This document shows positions 32,465-42,913 of a stretch of DNA of 64,000 bases, one piece after another (within the stretch, counting starts at the first letter, position 1; every line of letters begins with the position of its first letter). Position numbers and translations under genes: made by a program. This DNA is from Lepidodermella squamata (lineage: Eukaryota; Gastrotricha). Below the pieces are notes generated by a model. That model saw only the letters and a list, made by a program, of their open reading frames with translations, was not told the DNA's origin and did no database searches. The stretch is from NCBI GenBank assembly GCA_047495785.1, contig JBLDXI010000030.1:310001-374000 (forward strand). The letters run 5' to 3'.

Positions 32465-33790
32465 GAGACCGCGTTAGGCAGTACCTCCATGCTGTTTGTA
32501 ATAAAATACTTGGTACTGGTATAAGCTACTTTTTATTTGCCGGTAATAGCATCATTATTTCGGCGCATCCGATACCGAACGGTTGCAACGCCTACCAGAA
32601 TGCGAACTACGCACAAACGCTTCAGAACATTTCTCCGTTATCATGGCTAAATTCTAAAGATCAACCAAATTTATCCGCCTCTTCTTGATTTCACCTTCGT
32701 TTCCTTTGAGCGTAGTCTAGGATAATTATCTATCAATTTTATAATTATAATAATATAATTTTTATTTTTCAATTCCATCAATTCTATCAATATCCATAGG
32801 GTTAACTCATACGGTAACGTCTCTGCCTCTGTCTCTCTCGCTCTCTCTGCATAGTCTTGTTGAACCATGACTATCACCACTTATTGTTCAAACATGACCA
32901 GAGTCTGCTTTCGAATGGGCACAATTTTTAGTTTCCAATTCCCGGAGCATAATTTTATGCGACCCATGCAGCTATCATCACGAAAAGTGCATATTACGGA
33001 ATTATGGACTATGACTATGGCCAATTTTTATACTGTGCCAAGAAAATTCCAAGAGAGAACTTATTACGCTACATATTAGTTATCAACAATTTTGTGGTTA
33101 TCCTTCTCCATTATCTCGCAGCTCGGAGGCATTTCGATATCCTACTTAAATTGTATTGCATGAAAAAGCGATCAAGTATTTTTCTAATCGCATTTCATGT
33201 TTTATCAAATATGAGCCGTTGAGCTGTTGCGACAAACTGAACTACAACCTTGCGCGAAGCTCGCGGAATCGCTAAAGTAGATTCGCAGCCACATGAGGTC
33301 AATAGTGGAATAACCCAAAGTTTACAAAGTTGGTAGCATTCGAGAATTGCTAGGATTACTTTTTTCCTTGCATCCTAAGAAAGATGCGGATTGTCTTGGT
33401 AATGTGATCTGTGATCTGGTTAGCGATTTAGCGATGATTGATGATTAGCAATTAGCAACGAAACCGCCGTATTCGAGGAATGCTTGACATGCAACTCGCT
33501 TGGCATGATTCGTATACGACAAAAAGTGACCCACCATTTAAGTTTAGGTTTCACGTTTTTTGCGCGGACTTCTTAATGAAATAGTACGTCACATTTAGTC
33601 TGATGGTGTTGAACCGATTGCAAAATGCCACGGACTAATAGTTATCAAAGAAAGCAATCATGCGCAGAAGTATAATTTACAATGCGCATCCACTTGATCA
33701 TTTTAGCTGTAATCTTGACTATAATTAGGTCAATCAGGAATCCCTACGGCACTTCAATCTTATGGCGAAAATGCAGAAAAACTTTCAGGG

Positions 33791-34284
33791 CAGTGTGGTT
33801 CAAAGTGTGACTCCCAGTCATTTTGACTCTTTTGAGATTTTTTACTCATGTGTGACTCCGATTTAATTATATACTAAGCCGAGCTTGACTCAGAAAAGAG
33901 TCACAAATATTAACCTAGCTAAGCTTGACTCCGGCTCTCAGTTTGACTCCAAAATGAGATGCTTTAACTCCACACTCATCCAAAATGTCCAAAAAGTCGA
34001 AGAAATATCGTCAGCTGACGCTCGCTTCGCTCGCAGATAGCTATTTTTCTACAAGTTACAAAGGCGCAAAAATGACGAATTTTGTTAAAAACCAGTCGAA
34101 CCCCGCAAAAAGTTGCAGCGACAGGTGAATATAGAGAGCAATATTCGCGCTAGAACGGGAATTGGAGTGATATTTAGACGTAAAATTTATCCGTGTTTAT
34201 CGGCGTTTTAATGGTTTTGACTCTTTTTGGCCCAATTTTGACTCCGGTTTGTGACTCGCCAGTTTCCGGCCGTGGACCACACTG
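33791..34284. mobile_element. hAT-type non-autonomous element (MITE) with perfect 8-bp target duplication
   Basis: The 494-bp element begins CAGTGTGGT and ends ACCACACTG. It is flanked on both sides by TTTCAGGG (33783-33790 and 34285-34292). An 8-bp duplication and CAGTG termini are hallmarks of the hAT superfamily. No transposase frame is present, so it would depend on an enzyme elsewhere. The interior carries many GACTC words, mostly TTGACTC or GTGACTC, concentrated toward both ends, which could be transposase-binding subterminal repeats. Confidence 0.85.
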
Positions 34285-34592
34285 TTTCAGGGTTTCAGAT
34301 GAATTGAAGGCAAATAAGTGGCGCGTACTTCATGATGAGAACGCCTTGGGGGTAGATTTCTGAAGCAATGGAGCAATTCGTTCTCCTTGTCAAGGCTAAA
34401 TCGTAAATCAAAGCGCAGCTTTTTAGAGACAAATCCTATCTGCTCTAGGTATTGAAATTCAACACTTAATTGGTATCCAATAGATATAGACATTCTTTGT
34501 TTTTAAATGGAAGAAAAAAGCTAAACCAAAACTGTCAAAGCAAAATGAACCGCTATCGCCTACTATCACTGCGCCGTAGTCGTACCGTAGTC

Positions 34593-34760
34593 GTTAGCGT
34601 CGTTGAATACAACTCAGATTTGGGCTTGTTCACGTCAGTTACAGACAGTTGACGGGTTACAAGTTTGCTTCCCTCTTCGTTCACATAAAAACTCTGCTAT
34701 CACCTTTTACTTGTCACTGACGTAAACTTGCCCAAATCAGAGTTATTAAACGACGCTAAC
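34593..34760. mobile_element. Fold-back MITE-like element, 168 bp
   Basis: Left arm GTTAGCGTCGTTGAATA-AACTCAGATTTGGGC…CACGTCAGTTAC; right arm reads the inverse (GTCACTGACGTAAACTTGCC, CAAATCAGAGTTATTAAACG, ACGCTAAC). The arms are about 50 bp and imperfect. Related pieces lie at 31124-31210 and, inverted, at 3707-3739. Confidence 0.7.
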
Positions 34761-35736
34761 GCTCCCATATTTGTGGCTTATCAATTTAGTTATCGTTAGT
34801 TATAGTTAATTAGTTAACCAATGGAGTACCACCGTCATCGATTCTTGAAAAGTGTTAGTTCATTTCGGTTTTAAGTGATACATTTTCAGAAAACTCTAAA
34901 GACCTCTTGTTTCCTAATTCAAAGATTTATCCGCCGAAATTTCCAGGGGCGAGATCTACTTTCAATAACATTGCATGTGCATGAATATCATTCTATAATT
35001 TTTCGTAGAAATCAGAGGACCTTTAAATTTAGAATGGCTCGTTTCTAAAATACGTAATAGGAATTCAGTAACATCTGATTGCACTTTCTCTCGCAGCTAT
35101 TAAAGTAGCAAAGTACATCCTATTAGCTGCTGTATTAAATTATAAATTCTGCATTGTTGATAGGGTTATTATACCTCAACTTTTACTCGAATTCGGCACT
35201 CAAGTTATAGCTGATCGGATAAAGATTGGATATTGGATATTGATTGGGAATCGGAAAAGGAAAATTCCGGCATAAGGTCGCTACTAAACTATTGCGGAGT
35301 GCTGGCTCTTTCGATATATTCAACCTGTTATCGCCATTTCTGTTAAACAAAGTGTGATGAATTATTCTCTTAGTTTCATTTCCTTGGTTCGTTTTCAATT
35401 ATTTCGCTGCATTGAAAATAAAGATTTATGGCACCGAGTCACGGATAGTAATAGTTTTTCATTGGTCACGGCAGCTCGTTTTTCCACCTGTAAAATCTGC
35501 AATCAAAGAATTCCAGAAGAACGCGAGAAAACTTAGATTAATTATAGGCGAAAAAGCTGAGTTTCTCTTATCTCTTCAAGAGTCCAAGAACGCACTATAG
35601 CAATCGCAGCTAATGGCAATTTTATAGCCATTGAACCAAAGATAGTAATTTGGGATGCAACCGCTCCGCAGTTGTAAACAACCGCCATATAGCGGTATAA
35701 TGATATATAGAAATATGCGCTAGTACTGGCGGTCCC

Positions 35737-35760
35737 TTACGTCGCAACACGAACGATATT
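35737..35760. repeat. Inverted dispersed repeat, copy 2
   Basis: Partner of 32441-32464, 3.3 kb away in opposite orientation. It could be terminal repeats of one element or two scattered pieces. Confidence 0.55.
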
Positions 35761-35939
35761 TGATCACCCCGACTGGGTGAGGCAGTTTAAAACACGAGAT
35801 ATGGATGCATAGCCGCAATCGCACGTTCAAGTTAGCTATTGTGCGCGAGATGAATAAGATCTCAGTCGAGAGCCAATAGAGAGTGACGCGGGTGTGGACT
35901 GAGATTTTAAGTTATTTAAAAAGAGAAAATCAAAGACTA

Positions 35940-36230
35940 TCAATATCCCGCTGTTAGTCTTATTTATTTCCTATTCGAACATCTCACCGTCGTTTTACCG
36001 TTGATCCACTTTCAGTTTGCCTCAAAAGTCCTCTAAACCAAAGAAACCACATACTCAGAGATTAAACGCTACGAGGGAAAAGCAGGTAACGTTATTTTTC
36101 CACGGTGAAACTTATTCAATTTCCTATTGGAAGATTCGCTCAAATTTTCAGAACTTTTCACCGTCGTTTCACCGTTGATCTAGCCGCAGTTTATCTTAAA
36201 ACTGCTAGATATATAGGAAATCGCACACTT
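35940..36230. repeat. Imperfect tandem pair (about 185-bp unit) upstream of the R2-type ORF
   Basis: ATTTCCTATT, CACCGTCGTTT-ACCGTTGATC, CAGTTT and an AACTGCT/AAGTCCT block recur at about 35968-36045 and 36120-36215. ACCGT words continue to 36415. This may be the 5' untranslated repeat region of the following element. Confidence 0.5.
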
Positions 36231-36570
36231 GAACCCGCTTCACAGCCAAACGGATGAATGCGCGGCAATAATTTTGACAGCAATGTTAGCCTTTATCATC
36301 GAGGATAATTTAGGTTAAATTTCACAGAAATTGACCGCAGATTAACCGTGAATTTACCGTGAACACACCGTAAAATGCCACGTTTTCACCGTAAAAATGC
36401 CGCATTCCTGCCGGTTTTTTCTCCCGGCGACACAGCAAAAAATAACATGGCGAAGGAAAAATCGATAACGTCAGTGCTTTTTCTATATTATATTATATAA
36501 ATATCTGCGTATCGACTTTCGAATTCTAAGACATTTTATTTGTTCAAAAACCGGACTTTGAACCGTTCAC

Positions 36571-38295
36571 GTGCCTACCATGGAAACGGCACGTGGTGCG
36601 TCCGACGAGGATGACGCACGCGAGCTTCTCAAAATAGAGGTTCACACCGACGAGTTCAAATGCGACCAATGCACAAAATCCTTCAGCAGCAGCAGAGGGC
36701 TGAAAATGCACATCCTTCGTGGCCACACAGCGACTAACGACAACACTGCTAGTTAACAGGAGCCTGTGAAATGCGAAGATTGTGGTAAACCATTTAAAAA
36801 CCAACATGGTTTAGCTATCCATCGAAGCTCTGCGCACCCTGATCGAAGTCGTGCGGCCGTCGTGTCCAAGTATGAAAATCGGTCAAGCAACAAAGTGCCG
36901 AAGCCCTCGAATCCGGAAGAAAACGAAACCATCTGGCCAGCAACCGTAATTAATGCCTCGAAATCAGTCGCGATCATTGTCGAAGACGGAGAGCTTTCCG
37001 AAGAGCCTCTAGTAGTTGACGACAAGACGACGATCCCAGCCCTACGACACGGAGAGCTCATCAAGTACCTGGGCTGCTCCTTTAGCGACGAACTCGATTT
37101 CGACGCCCCCGGTACCATCAAAAAGTTGGAGCAAAACCTAAGCCAGCTTGCCGAATCGCCGCTCCTACGGCCGGACCAGAAACTCAACATCATCAATCAC
37201 TATGTCTGGCCAACTCTGGTCTTTCCGCTCCAGAACGCTCCCCTCAACAAGCTACCAGCCTCGTTCTTGAACGACGTCGACGGCCTCGTGCGCAACGCTG
37301 TCAAGCAAACACTGGAGCTGCCGAGAGACACACCCAACGCGTACCTGTACGCGAGCCGCAGCTGGCGTGGTCTTGGGCTAATGAAGGCAAGTTGGGAATG
37401 TTTTATACAACATTTCTGCATCTCAATGAAACTTGCCAGGCTCAACCACCCTCACCTCAGTATCTGCAAAGATTTCGAGGCAGAAATGAAGAGCTGCCTA
37501 GCATCACTCGCCATCGACGAGCAATCGGTCGACTTCGAAAGGAAACAAGTGGGACAACAACTGCGCGCGATCCTGCGAGAAAGATCGTTCAACGAATGGG
37601 CTGAAAGCCATAAGGGCCGGGGTGCCCACCTGTACCGAGAAATGCCAGCCTGCAATAAGTGGATCAGTAACAAGTCCGGTCTCTCAGTCAACGAATGGAC
37701 TACGGCGATCAAAATGACGACGGACACCTGTGCGGTTCGTGCACTGCCTGGAAGAAGCCTTGATGGACCCCGCTGCCGCCACTGCGACTGCGAGTATGAA
37801 TCCCTCTCACATGTCCTTGGTTTCTGCCCTCGCGGTGCTCTGCTTCGCAACGCCCGCCATCATAGAGTGCGAACTATGATCGCAGACTCCTTGCGCAAGA
37901 ACAAGACCCTCGAAGTCTACGAAGAAGTTTCCTGCCTCGCAGAAAATGACGGCCTCAAAAGGGTCGACATTATCGCCTTCAATAAAAACACGAGAGAAGG
38001 GTGGATCTTGGACCCTACCATCCGCTTCGAAAAAAGCCCAGATCAAGCCCTGGAAGTCGACAAAGAAAAACGGGCACACTACGAGCCTTGCGCAGAATAC
38101 TTCAAGGAAAGATACAATCTAACTTCCCTCGAAGTAATCGGTCTCTTCGTTGGAGCCCGTGGTACCATCACCAAGTTCTTCCGCGACTTCGCAAAACGTC
38201 TCGAACTACCGCAGTCACTCATGTGCGACATCGTCATTTCAACGATAAAAGACTCATGCAAAATCATAAATAATCATTTGTACAGAAAGAATTAA
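36571..38295 (+). pseudogene. R2-type LINE derivative: zinc fingers plus restriction-like endonuclease, reverse-transcriptase core deleted
   Basis: One frame from the ATG at 36571 to 38295 with a single internal TAA (36754-36756). Before the stop is C2H2 finger 1 (FKCDQCTKSF…LKMHILRGH); after it is finger 2 (VKCEDCGKPF…LAIHRSSAH). The frame then jumps to the end of an R2-like polymerase (NASKSVAIIVEDGEL, LIKYLGCSFSDE, RPDQKLNIINHYVWP, VRNAVKQTLELP). The catalytic motifs including the F/YADD box, normally several hundred residues, are missing. Next come the zinc knuckle CRHCDCEYESLSHVLGFC (CCHC), RHHRVRTMI, and the endonuclease block LKRVDIIAF…GWILDPTIRFE…DKEKRAHYEP, like the C-terminal restriction-like nuclease of R2. 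It is either a dead internal-deletion copy or a non-autonomous or co-opted DNA-binding nuclease. Aside from one stop, 509 codons are clean. Confidence 0.8.
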
Positions 38296-38395
38296 ATGTA
38301 AATACCCGTGTCTATAGGCAAACTGTTACTTAGTATCAGTCGGATCATTGTTTTAACAATAAACTACTGCATGCTAATACAAGGCTCATCTCGTA

Positions 38396-38417
38396 CGGTT
38401 TTTTATGAAACACCCTG
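38396..38417 (-). repeat. Right copy of the 22-bp inverted terminal-type repeat
   Basis: Exact reverse complement of 30099-30120, followed by TA. The homology stops after 22 bp. Confidence 0.6.
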
Positions 38418-39437
38418 TATGGCTTGTGTAGTTCGATGCATATCATTGTGTAAAAAATTATTTTTAGGACATCTGTTGATTTTCTCATCGATTTGAAGCT
38501 CGACATGTAATTGGTAGTTTTCTGGAATCGCTGGAATTTCAATCTGTTGAAGTGTGAGAACCCTTGTTCCGTCAACAAATCCGTAGTTTTCAAGTACTGT
38601 TAACGAGAATCAAATTCCGCTTCCAGTTTAATTTTCTCACACGGTAGTCCCTGCAATCAGGAAGTGTTAGGCAGGTGAATGAGCTCGGCAATTGAGCGTT
38701 TCTAAATCCTGTGCTGAGGTGATACTAATTTCCGGTGGTCATTAAATTTTGGTTTGATCTTTAAATTCGGTGTATTTGCAAATTAGCCGAAATTAAAACT
38801 ACCGATTATCAATTCTAATTAAATAAATAAATGTTCCCTCTGAGGCCAAACTAAAACCTAAATCAAATTCACCGAAATTAAATGTGCAGGGCCAAAAATC
38901 ATCTCCAAAACCGAAAATTAATGACCACTGATAATTAGTAGATACATATTATATGAGTATACGAAACTCAGACAAAAAATTCTGAAAACGCTGCGCAGAG
39001 ATATCATCTGCCGAACTCCGAATAAGCCTCGAACCTGTTTTGAAATTTTTCAGAGATCTTCCAGAGATCCAACTAAATGAAATCCAATGAAATCTCAAGT
39101 TTCAGTCGGTCAGTAATTTTTAGCTGAATGCTGAATTCAAGTCAAACATTAGCTGAAAGTCGAAAAATAAAAAATGAAATGTCTGTGCAAAACAGAAATA
39201 GAAATTTTCGATTCGATTATCTCCCAATATGGGATTGTCCGTGAGAAATGTAAAAATCTAGGAGCTAATTGGAAACAGTAGAAACTTCGAGAGAACTGGC
39301 AAATCCCTCGATAGTAAATAATCACGGTGCCTCAATAGTTAACAATTATAATGTACTACCACCTTTGTTTGCTCGTTTGCTCTAACTCTGCGCCCTAAGC
39401 GATAGAAACGTCGATTCTTATTAGAGCGAAATAAATC
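38418..39437. other. Spacer and upstream region of P8
   Basis: A TAACGAGAATCAAATT copy of the cluster motif is at 38601-38616, but 837 bp before the P8 ATG, so it may be a leftover of a lost gene. GAATGAGCTCGGCAA (38677-38691) recurs at 55230-55244 upstream of P10. Immediately before the ATG, CCCTAAGCGATAGAAACG… GCGAAATAAA is shared with P10 (55815-55860) and replaces the motif used by other paralogs. Confidence 0.5.
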
Positions 39438-42164
39438 ATGGGTTTAGCAGCGTTTTTTGTATCCAGCTTTTTCTTGCTTTGCGTTCAAGCGGACGAACTC
39501 TGTATCTGGAATGCGACATTAGGGATCGGTGCATCCAGCAGCTGCACATACATAATACCTTCTAATGATTTCGCCCCCGAGAACCCAGCTAAGTTTCCTC
39601 TAGGAGCGCTGGTTACTGCATACTGCCTAAACGATGTTAAGATCGTGACTCGTATCAAGTGCCTAGATGGCGGTTGGTGGACTAAGTCGATCACGTCGTG
39701 TGCAAGTTTTAGTAAGTTACTTCATTACGAATCCAAACCCTTAAGGCTCTTCCTTACCCCGATGAAGGCGTGGCTTCTGAAATTAACAACCAAACCTGTT
39801 CGTGGCCTGTTACAATGCAATCTTTGCACACGTACCTGATTTCGTACAATAACGAACAAACCTGGGAAAAGCCGAGCTCATTATCGACAATTGTTCAGTC
39901 CTCCATCGTAAGAGATAGCTGCCCGTCTGGGGCTTACATCCAAACAACATGCTTGAACGGTCGATTCCTACCTGACCCCTCTGGTTTCACGTGTGGAGAG
40001 CCAACTGCAACTCCGCCCTCTAAACTCGCCGCTTTTTGGCCACTCACTCTTGATACTGAGCGCCGAGCTATCACACCTGGAACTCCGGAAATGAGCACAA
40101 CGAACGAAGTCTCTCTATCGCGGATTGACCCTGCGTACAATCAAACTGCTTACATGATAGGCGGGGCTGGTCAGGGGTTGTTAAATGCCGATAAACTCAA
40201 ACAACTCGCCGGATCAACTTGGACTATAGCAGTTCTGGCCCGTGGTTCTTATCAGGGCGACCTCGTTACTGTTAACTACAACTTGCGGAGTAATAAAGTA
40301 TCGGTTGCTGCTGGAAGCGTGTTGATAAGCCTGCAGGGGACAACAAGCGAAGTGAAAAATACCGACTTCGGCAACTACAACGGCTGGTTCCTCTACATGA
40401 TAGGCTATGACCAAGCAGCTTCCAAAACGCTTTCACTTGTTGCGAGCAAGGGAAGCTCATCTGTGTTCATTACGTTCGTCAATCAGCAGCCGCAAGCAGG
40501 CGAAGGGACTGTAACAGCTCCGGCAGGGGTTATATTAGGCGACATTAAGTAAGTACTTCTGGCACACCCTGCTGGTTTGACTTGATCCTCTATTTCCATG
40601 ATCAATAAGGTCAACTGCTGGCGGTGAAGTAGCCTGCATTATGAAGTTTGACGCATATTACTCCGACGCAACGTCGGCTGATATCTTGTATCGTCATTGC
40701 TTGAAAGGTTTCTTCCAATGATTTAATGAACTTCATCCAGATTCAGTCTTTTAACCAGCCATCTCTTCACCGTTGCATGTGGACAAATCCTGCACCACTT
40801 GCGCCTGGTCTTATGACGAGAACCTTTCAATCAATATTGCGAATTTTAGTATCTACTTTCTGGTTTCTTATACTACACCTTAATGCTTGTAATTGCCAGA
40901 TAAAGTCTACCGAAGAGGGGCTGCCACTATCACTCAAAATGGAATGCTGATCCGCCTAGCTGCAATGGGACAACAAGGCGTAATTTGGTCACCTGTGGTA
41001 TTAAGCTATTATCAAAGCCATCGTAGATAGAAAATAATTGCATTTTCAGTCATTCAGTGCCTCGACCGCGTTGAGTATCACATAGACATGCCGATAAGCG
41101 TCATTGACCTTGAATTCTGGTTTGTCGCAAGTTCGTCTCTCGATTTAACAATCGGATCAGACACCAACACAGCCTTCAATGTGAAGACGAACTCTTTAGC
41201 TGGCATGTTTGTCAGACGATATGCAACTGGATATTACCGCGTTGAATATTCCGCAACTCCTGCATCGTCAACTCAAACAGTGGTAAATAACATACCAAAC
41301 TCGATCGCTGCCGATGCAATTATTCTAGAGAAAGTCGGCAATACTTTGAACGGATTTTGCATGAGCGGTGTCAGTGTGACACATATATTCTCTGCCCCAA
41401 TCGACGGCTTCAGTTCGATCACAGATGGAATCGTTTTCGGCGTCTATGCAAAATTCAATTACGACAAAGCGCCTGGTCATACAACGGCCTATTTGTATCA
41501 AGTCAAGTTCTACACGAATGGCCCGATAACTACAACTTCAACATCCAGCTCTACAACCATCCCGCTTGCTTCGTCCTCATCTACAGCTGCATCTTTCGTA
41601 TACGAATTGAGCATGAATTTGACGATAACAGGGGACAAAATTGTCATACCCCAGAGTGGTGATAAAAGCAACCTTACGATCTATTCGAATCCTTGGGATG
41701 TGAGTCTTAACCAGCCGAACTCACCGTCTTACAAGGCTTTGGTTGATTTCATGATGCCACTCCTCTGGCAGCTGTCCAACAATTCTGCTCAGGCCCTGAA
41801 TTGTCAAGTCATGTGGATAAACATTGTTAAGTTTCGAAAGGGCAGCATCATTGCTGACTACATTGTCGCGCTGCGCAGTTTGACGCAATTTACTGAAAGC
41901 GAAATCGCGGCTAAAGTCAGAATTGCAACCGAGCGTCTTAAAGCGACTTCGGACTTGAAACTTGCAAATGGCCTTGAAACATCGCGATTGGGTGAAAACA
42001 TGATTCGAGGCATAAGTGGACCACTTTTGCCGAGTGGTGATGTTACTTCGCGGACTAAACCAGCTGATAAAATGGAGAATTCACAAAATAGCGCTGCTGG
42101 GGCAAAGTGGAGCATCTTCATTCTCTTATGCTTATTTCTCCCTATTTTTGGAAAATTCGATTAA
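39438..42164 (+). CDS. Paralog P8: full-length CCP-LamG-mucin-SEA surface protein (six exons, 815 aa)
   Basis: Exons: 39438-39711, 39768-40548, 40610-40707, 40759-40848, 40900-40997, 41058-42164; total 2448 nt, in frame. Signal peptide MGLAAFFVSSFFLLCVQA. Module 1 CIW…YC…KCLDGGWW…SC; module 2 CSWPVTM…DSC…TCLNGRF…TCGEP; LamG-like KLAAFWPLTLDT, TWTIAVLARGSYQG, WFLYMIGYD. Exon 4: SCTTCAWSYDENLSINIAN. The exon 6 acceptor is shifted relative to P10: 7 bp are missing in P8 near 41065, and only the AG at 41057 keeps frame (CLDRVEYHIDM). The mucin linker is very short (about 25 residues). SEA-like domain FRKGSIIADYIVALRSL; tail IFILLCLFLPIFGKFD. From 41332 to 42374 the DNA is nearly identical to P10. 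Confidence 0.85.
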
Positions 42165-42374
42165 CTAATGTACCTAGTGACTACCTTCTAGTGATTGCTT
42201 GCTTCTTTCTTTCTCGATTAAATCGATACTTTTATCTAAGAAACTCACTTGTATGCAATTTAACCCTTTCACGGCGGGAAGGACGATTTCGGAATTGAAA
42301 ATTTGCAGAAAGTTGAATTTGATGAATTCTTGATCGCCATTTTGAGGAAGTTTGCTCTTCAATGTTGGCTATAA
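41332..42374 (+). repeat. Near-identical 1.04-kb tract shared with P10 (copy 1)
   Basis: Aligns with 58203-59245 at a constant offset of 16871, with only a handful of substitutions seen by eye, most of them near 41575-41640. It covers the end of exon 6 and about 210 bp after the stop. Upstream exons of the two genes differ much more. Confidence 0.85.
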
Positions 42375-42913
42375 CCGGGGACAAAATTGTCATACCCCAG
42401 AGAGGCGATAAAAGCAACCTAACAATCTCTTCAAATCCTTGGGATGTGAGTCTCAACCAGCCAAACTCACCTACATTCAAAGCTTTGGCTGATTTCATGA
42501 TGCCACTGCTCTGGCAGCTTTCTAACAATTCCGCTCAAGCGTTGAATTGCCAGGTCCTGTGGATTAACATTACGGGGTTCCGGAAGGGGAGCGTAATCTC
42601 AGACTACATTGTCGCTCTCCGGAGTTTGACGCAATTTACCGAAAGCGAAATTTCGAATAAAGTCAGAATTGCAACCGAACGTCTCAAGGCAACAACAGAC
42701 TTGAAACTTGCAAACGGCCTTGAGAAATCGCGACTGGGTGAAAACATGATACGAGGCATAAATGGACCACCTATGACAAGTGGCGATGTTACATCGCGGA
42801 ATAAACCAGCTGATCCAATCGAGACTTCACAAAATAGCAGTGATACTGGAGCAAATGGGAGCCTTTTCTTACTCGCAGGCTTACTTCTCCTTATTTTTGG
42901 AAAATTTAATTAA
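42362..42913 (+). pseudogene. P8b: solitary SEA-like domain copy without upstream exons
   Basis: Open for 183 codons: ITGDKIVIPQRGDKSN, SNPWDVSLNQPNS, LLWQLSNNSAQ, FRKGSVISDYIVALRSL, then tail SLFLLAGLLLLIFGKFN. It is a duplicate of the P8 exon 6 end, beginning inside the first SEA strand; signal peptide, CCP, LamG and mucin parts are absent and no acceptor or promoter is evident. It lies 197 bp after the P8 stop. The frame is intact and differs from P8 at scattered bases, so it may be spliced as an alternative last exon of P8, or be a young fragment. Classified as pseudogene with reservation. Confidence 0.6.

Larger units (their letters stand above)
29779..36570. other. Repeat-rich region without a supported host gene
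   Basis: 6.8 kb between P7 and the R2-type relic. Short frames occur on both strands (for example 30585-31141 and 31726-33222) but none has a signal, motif or family pattern, and several overlap the repeats listed separately (30099 terminal repeat, 30650-31010 GC-rich repeat, 31124 and 34593 fold-back copies, 33791-34284 hAT-type MITE, 32441/35737 inverted pair, 35940-36230 tandem pair). CT/TC-rich sequence (TCTGCCTCTGTCTCTC) is at about 32820-32850. I see no exon series here. Confidence 0.5.

Noticed and set aside
30585-33222. Series of 60-120-codon frames on both strands
   Set aside because: No motifs, no splice-consistent joining, overlap with GC-rich and fold-back repeats.
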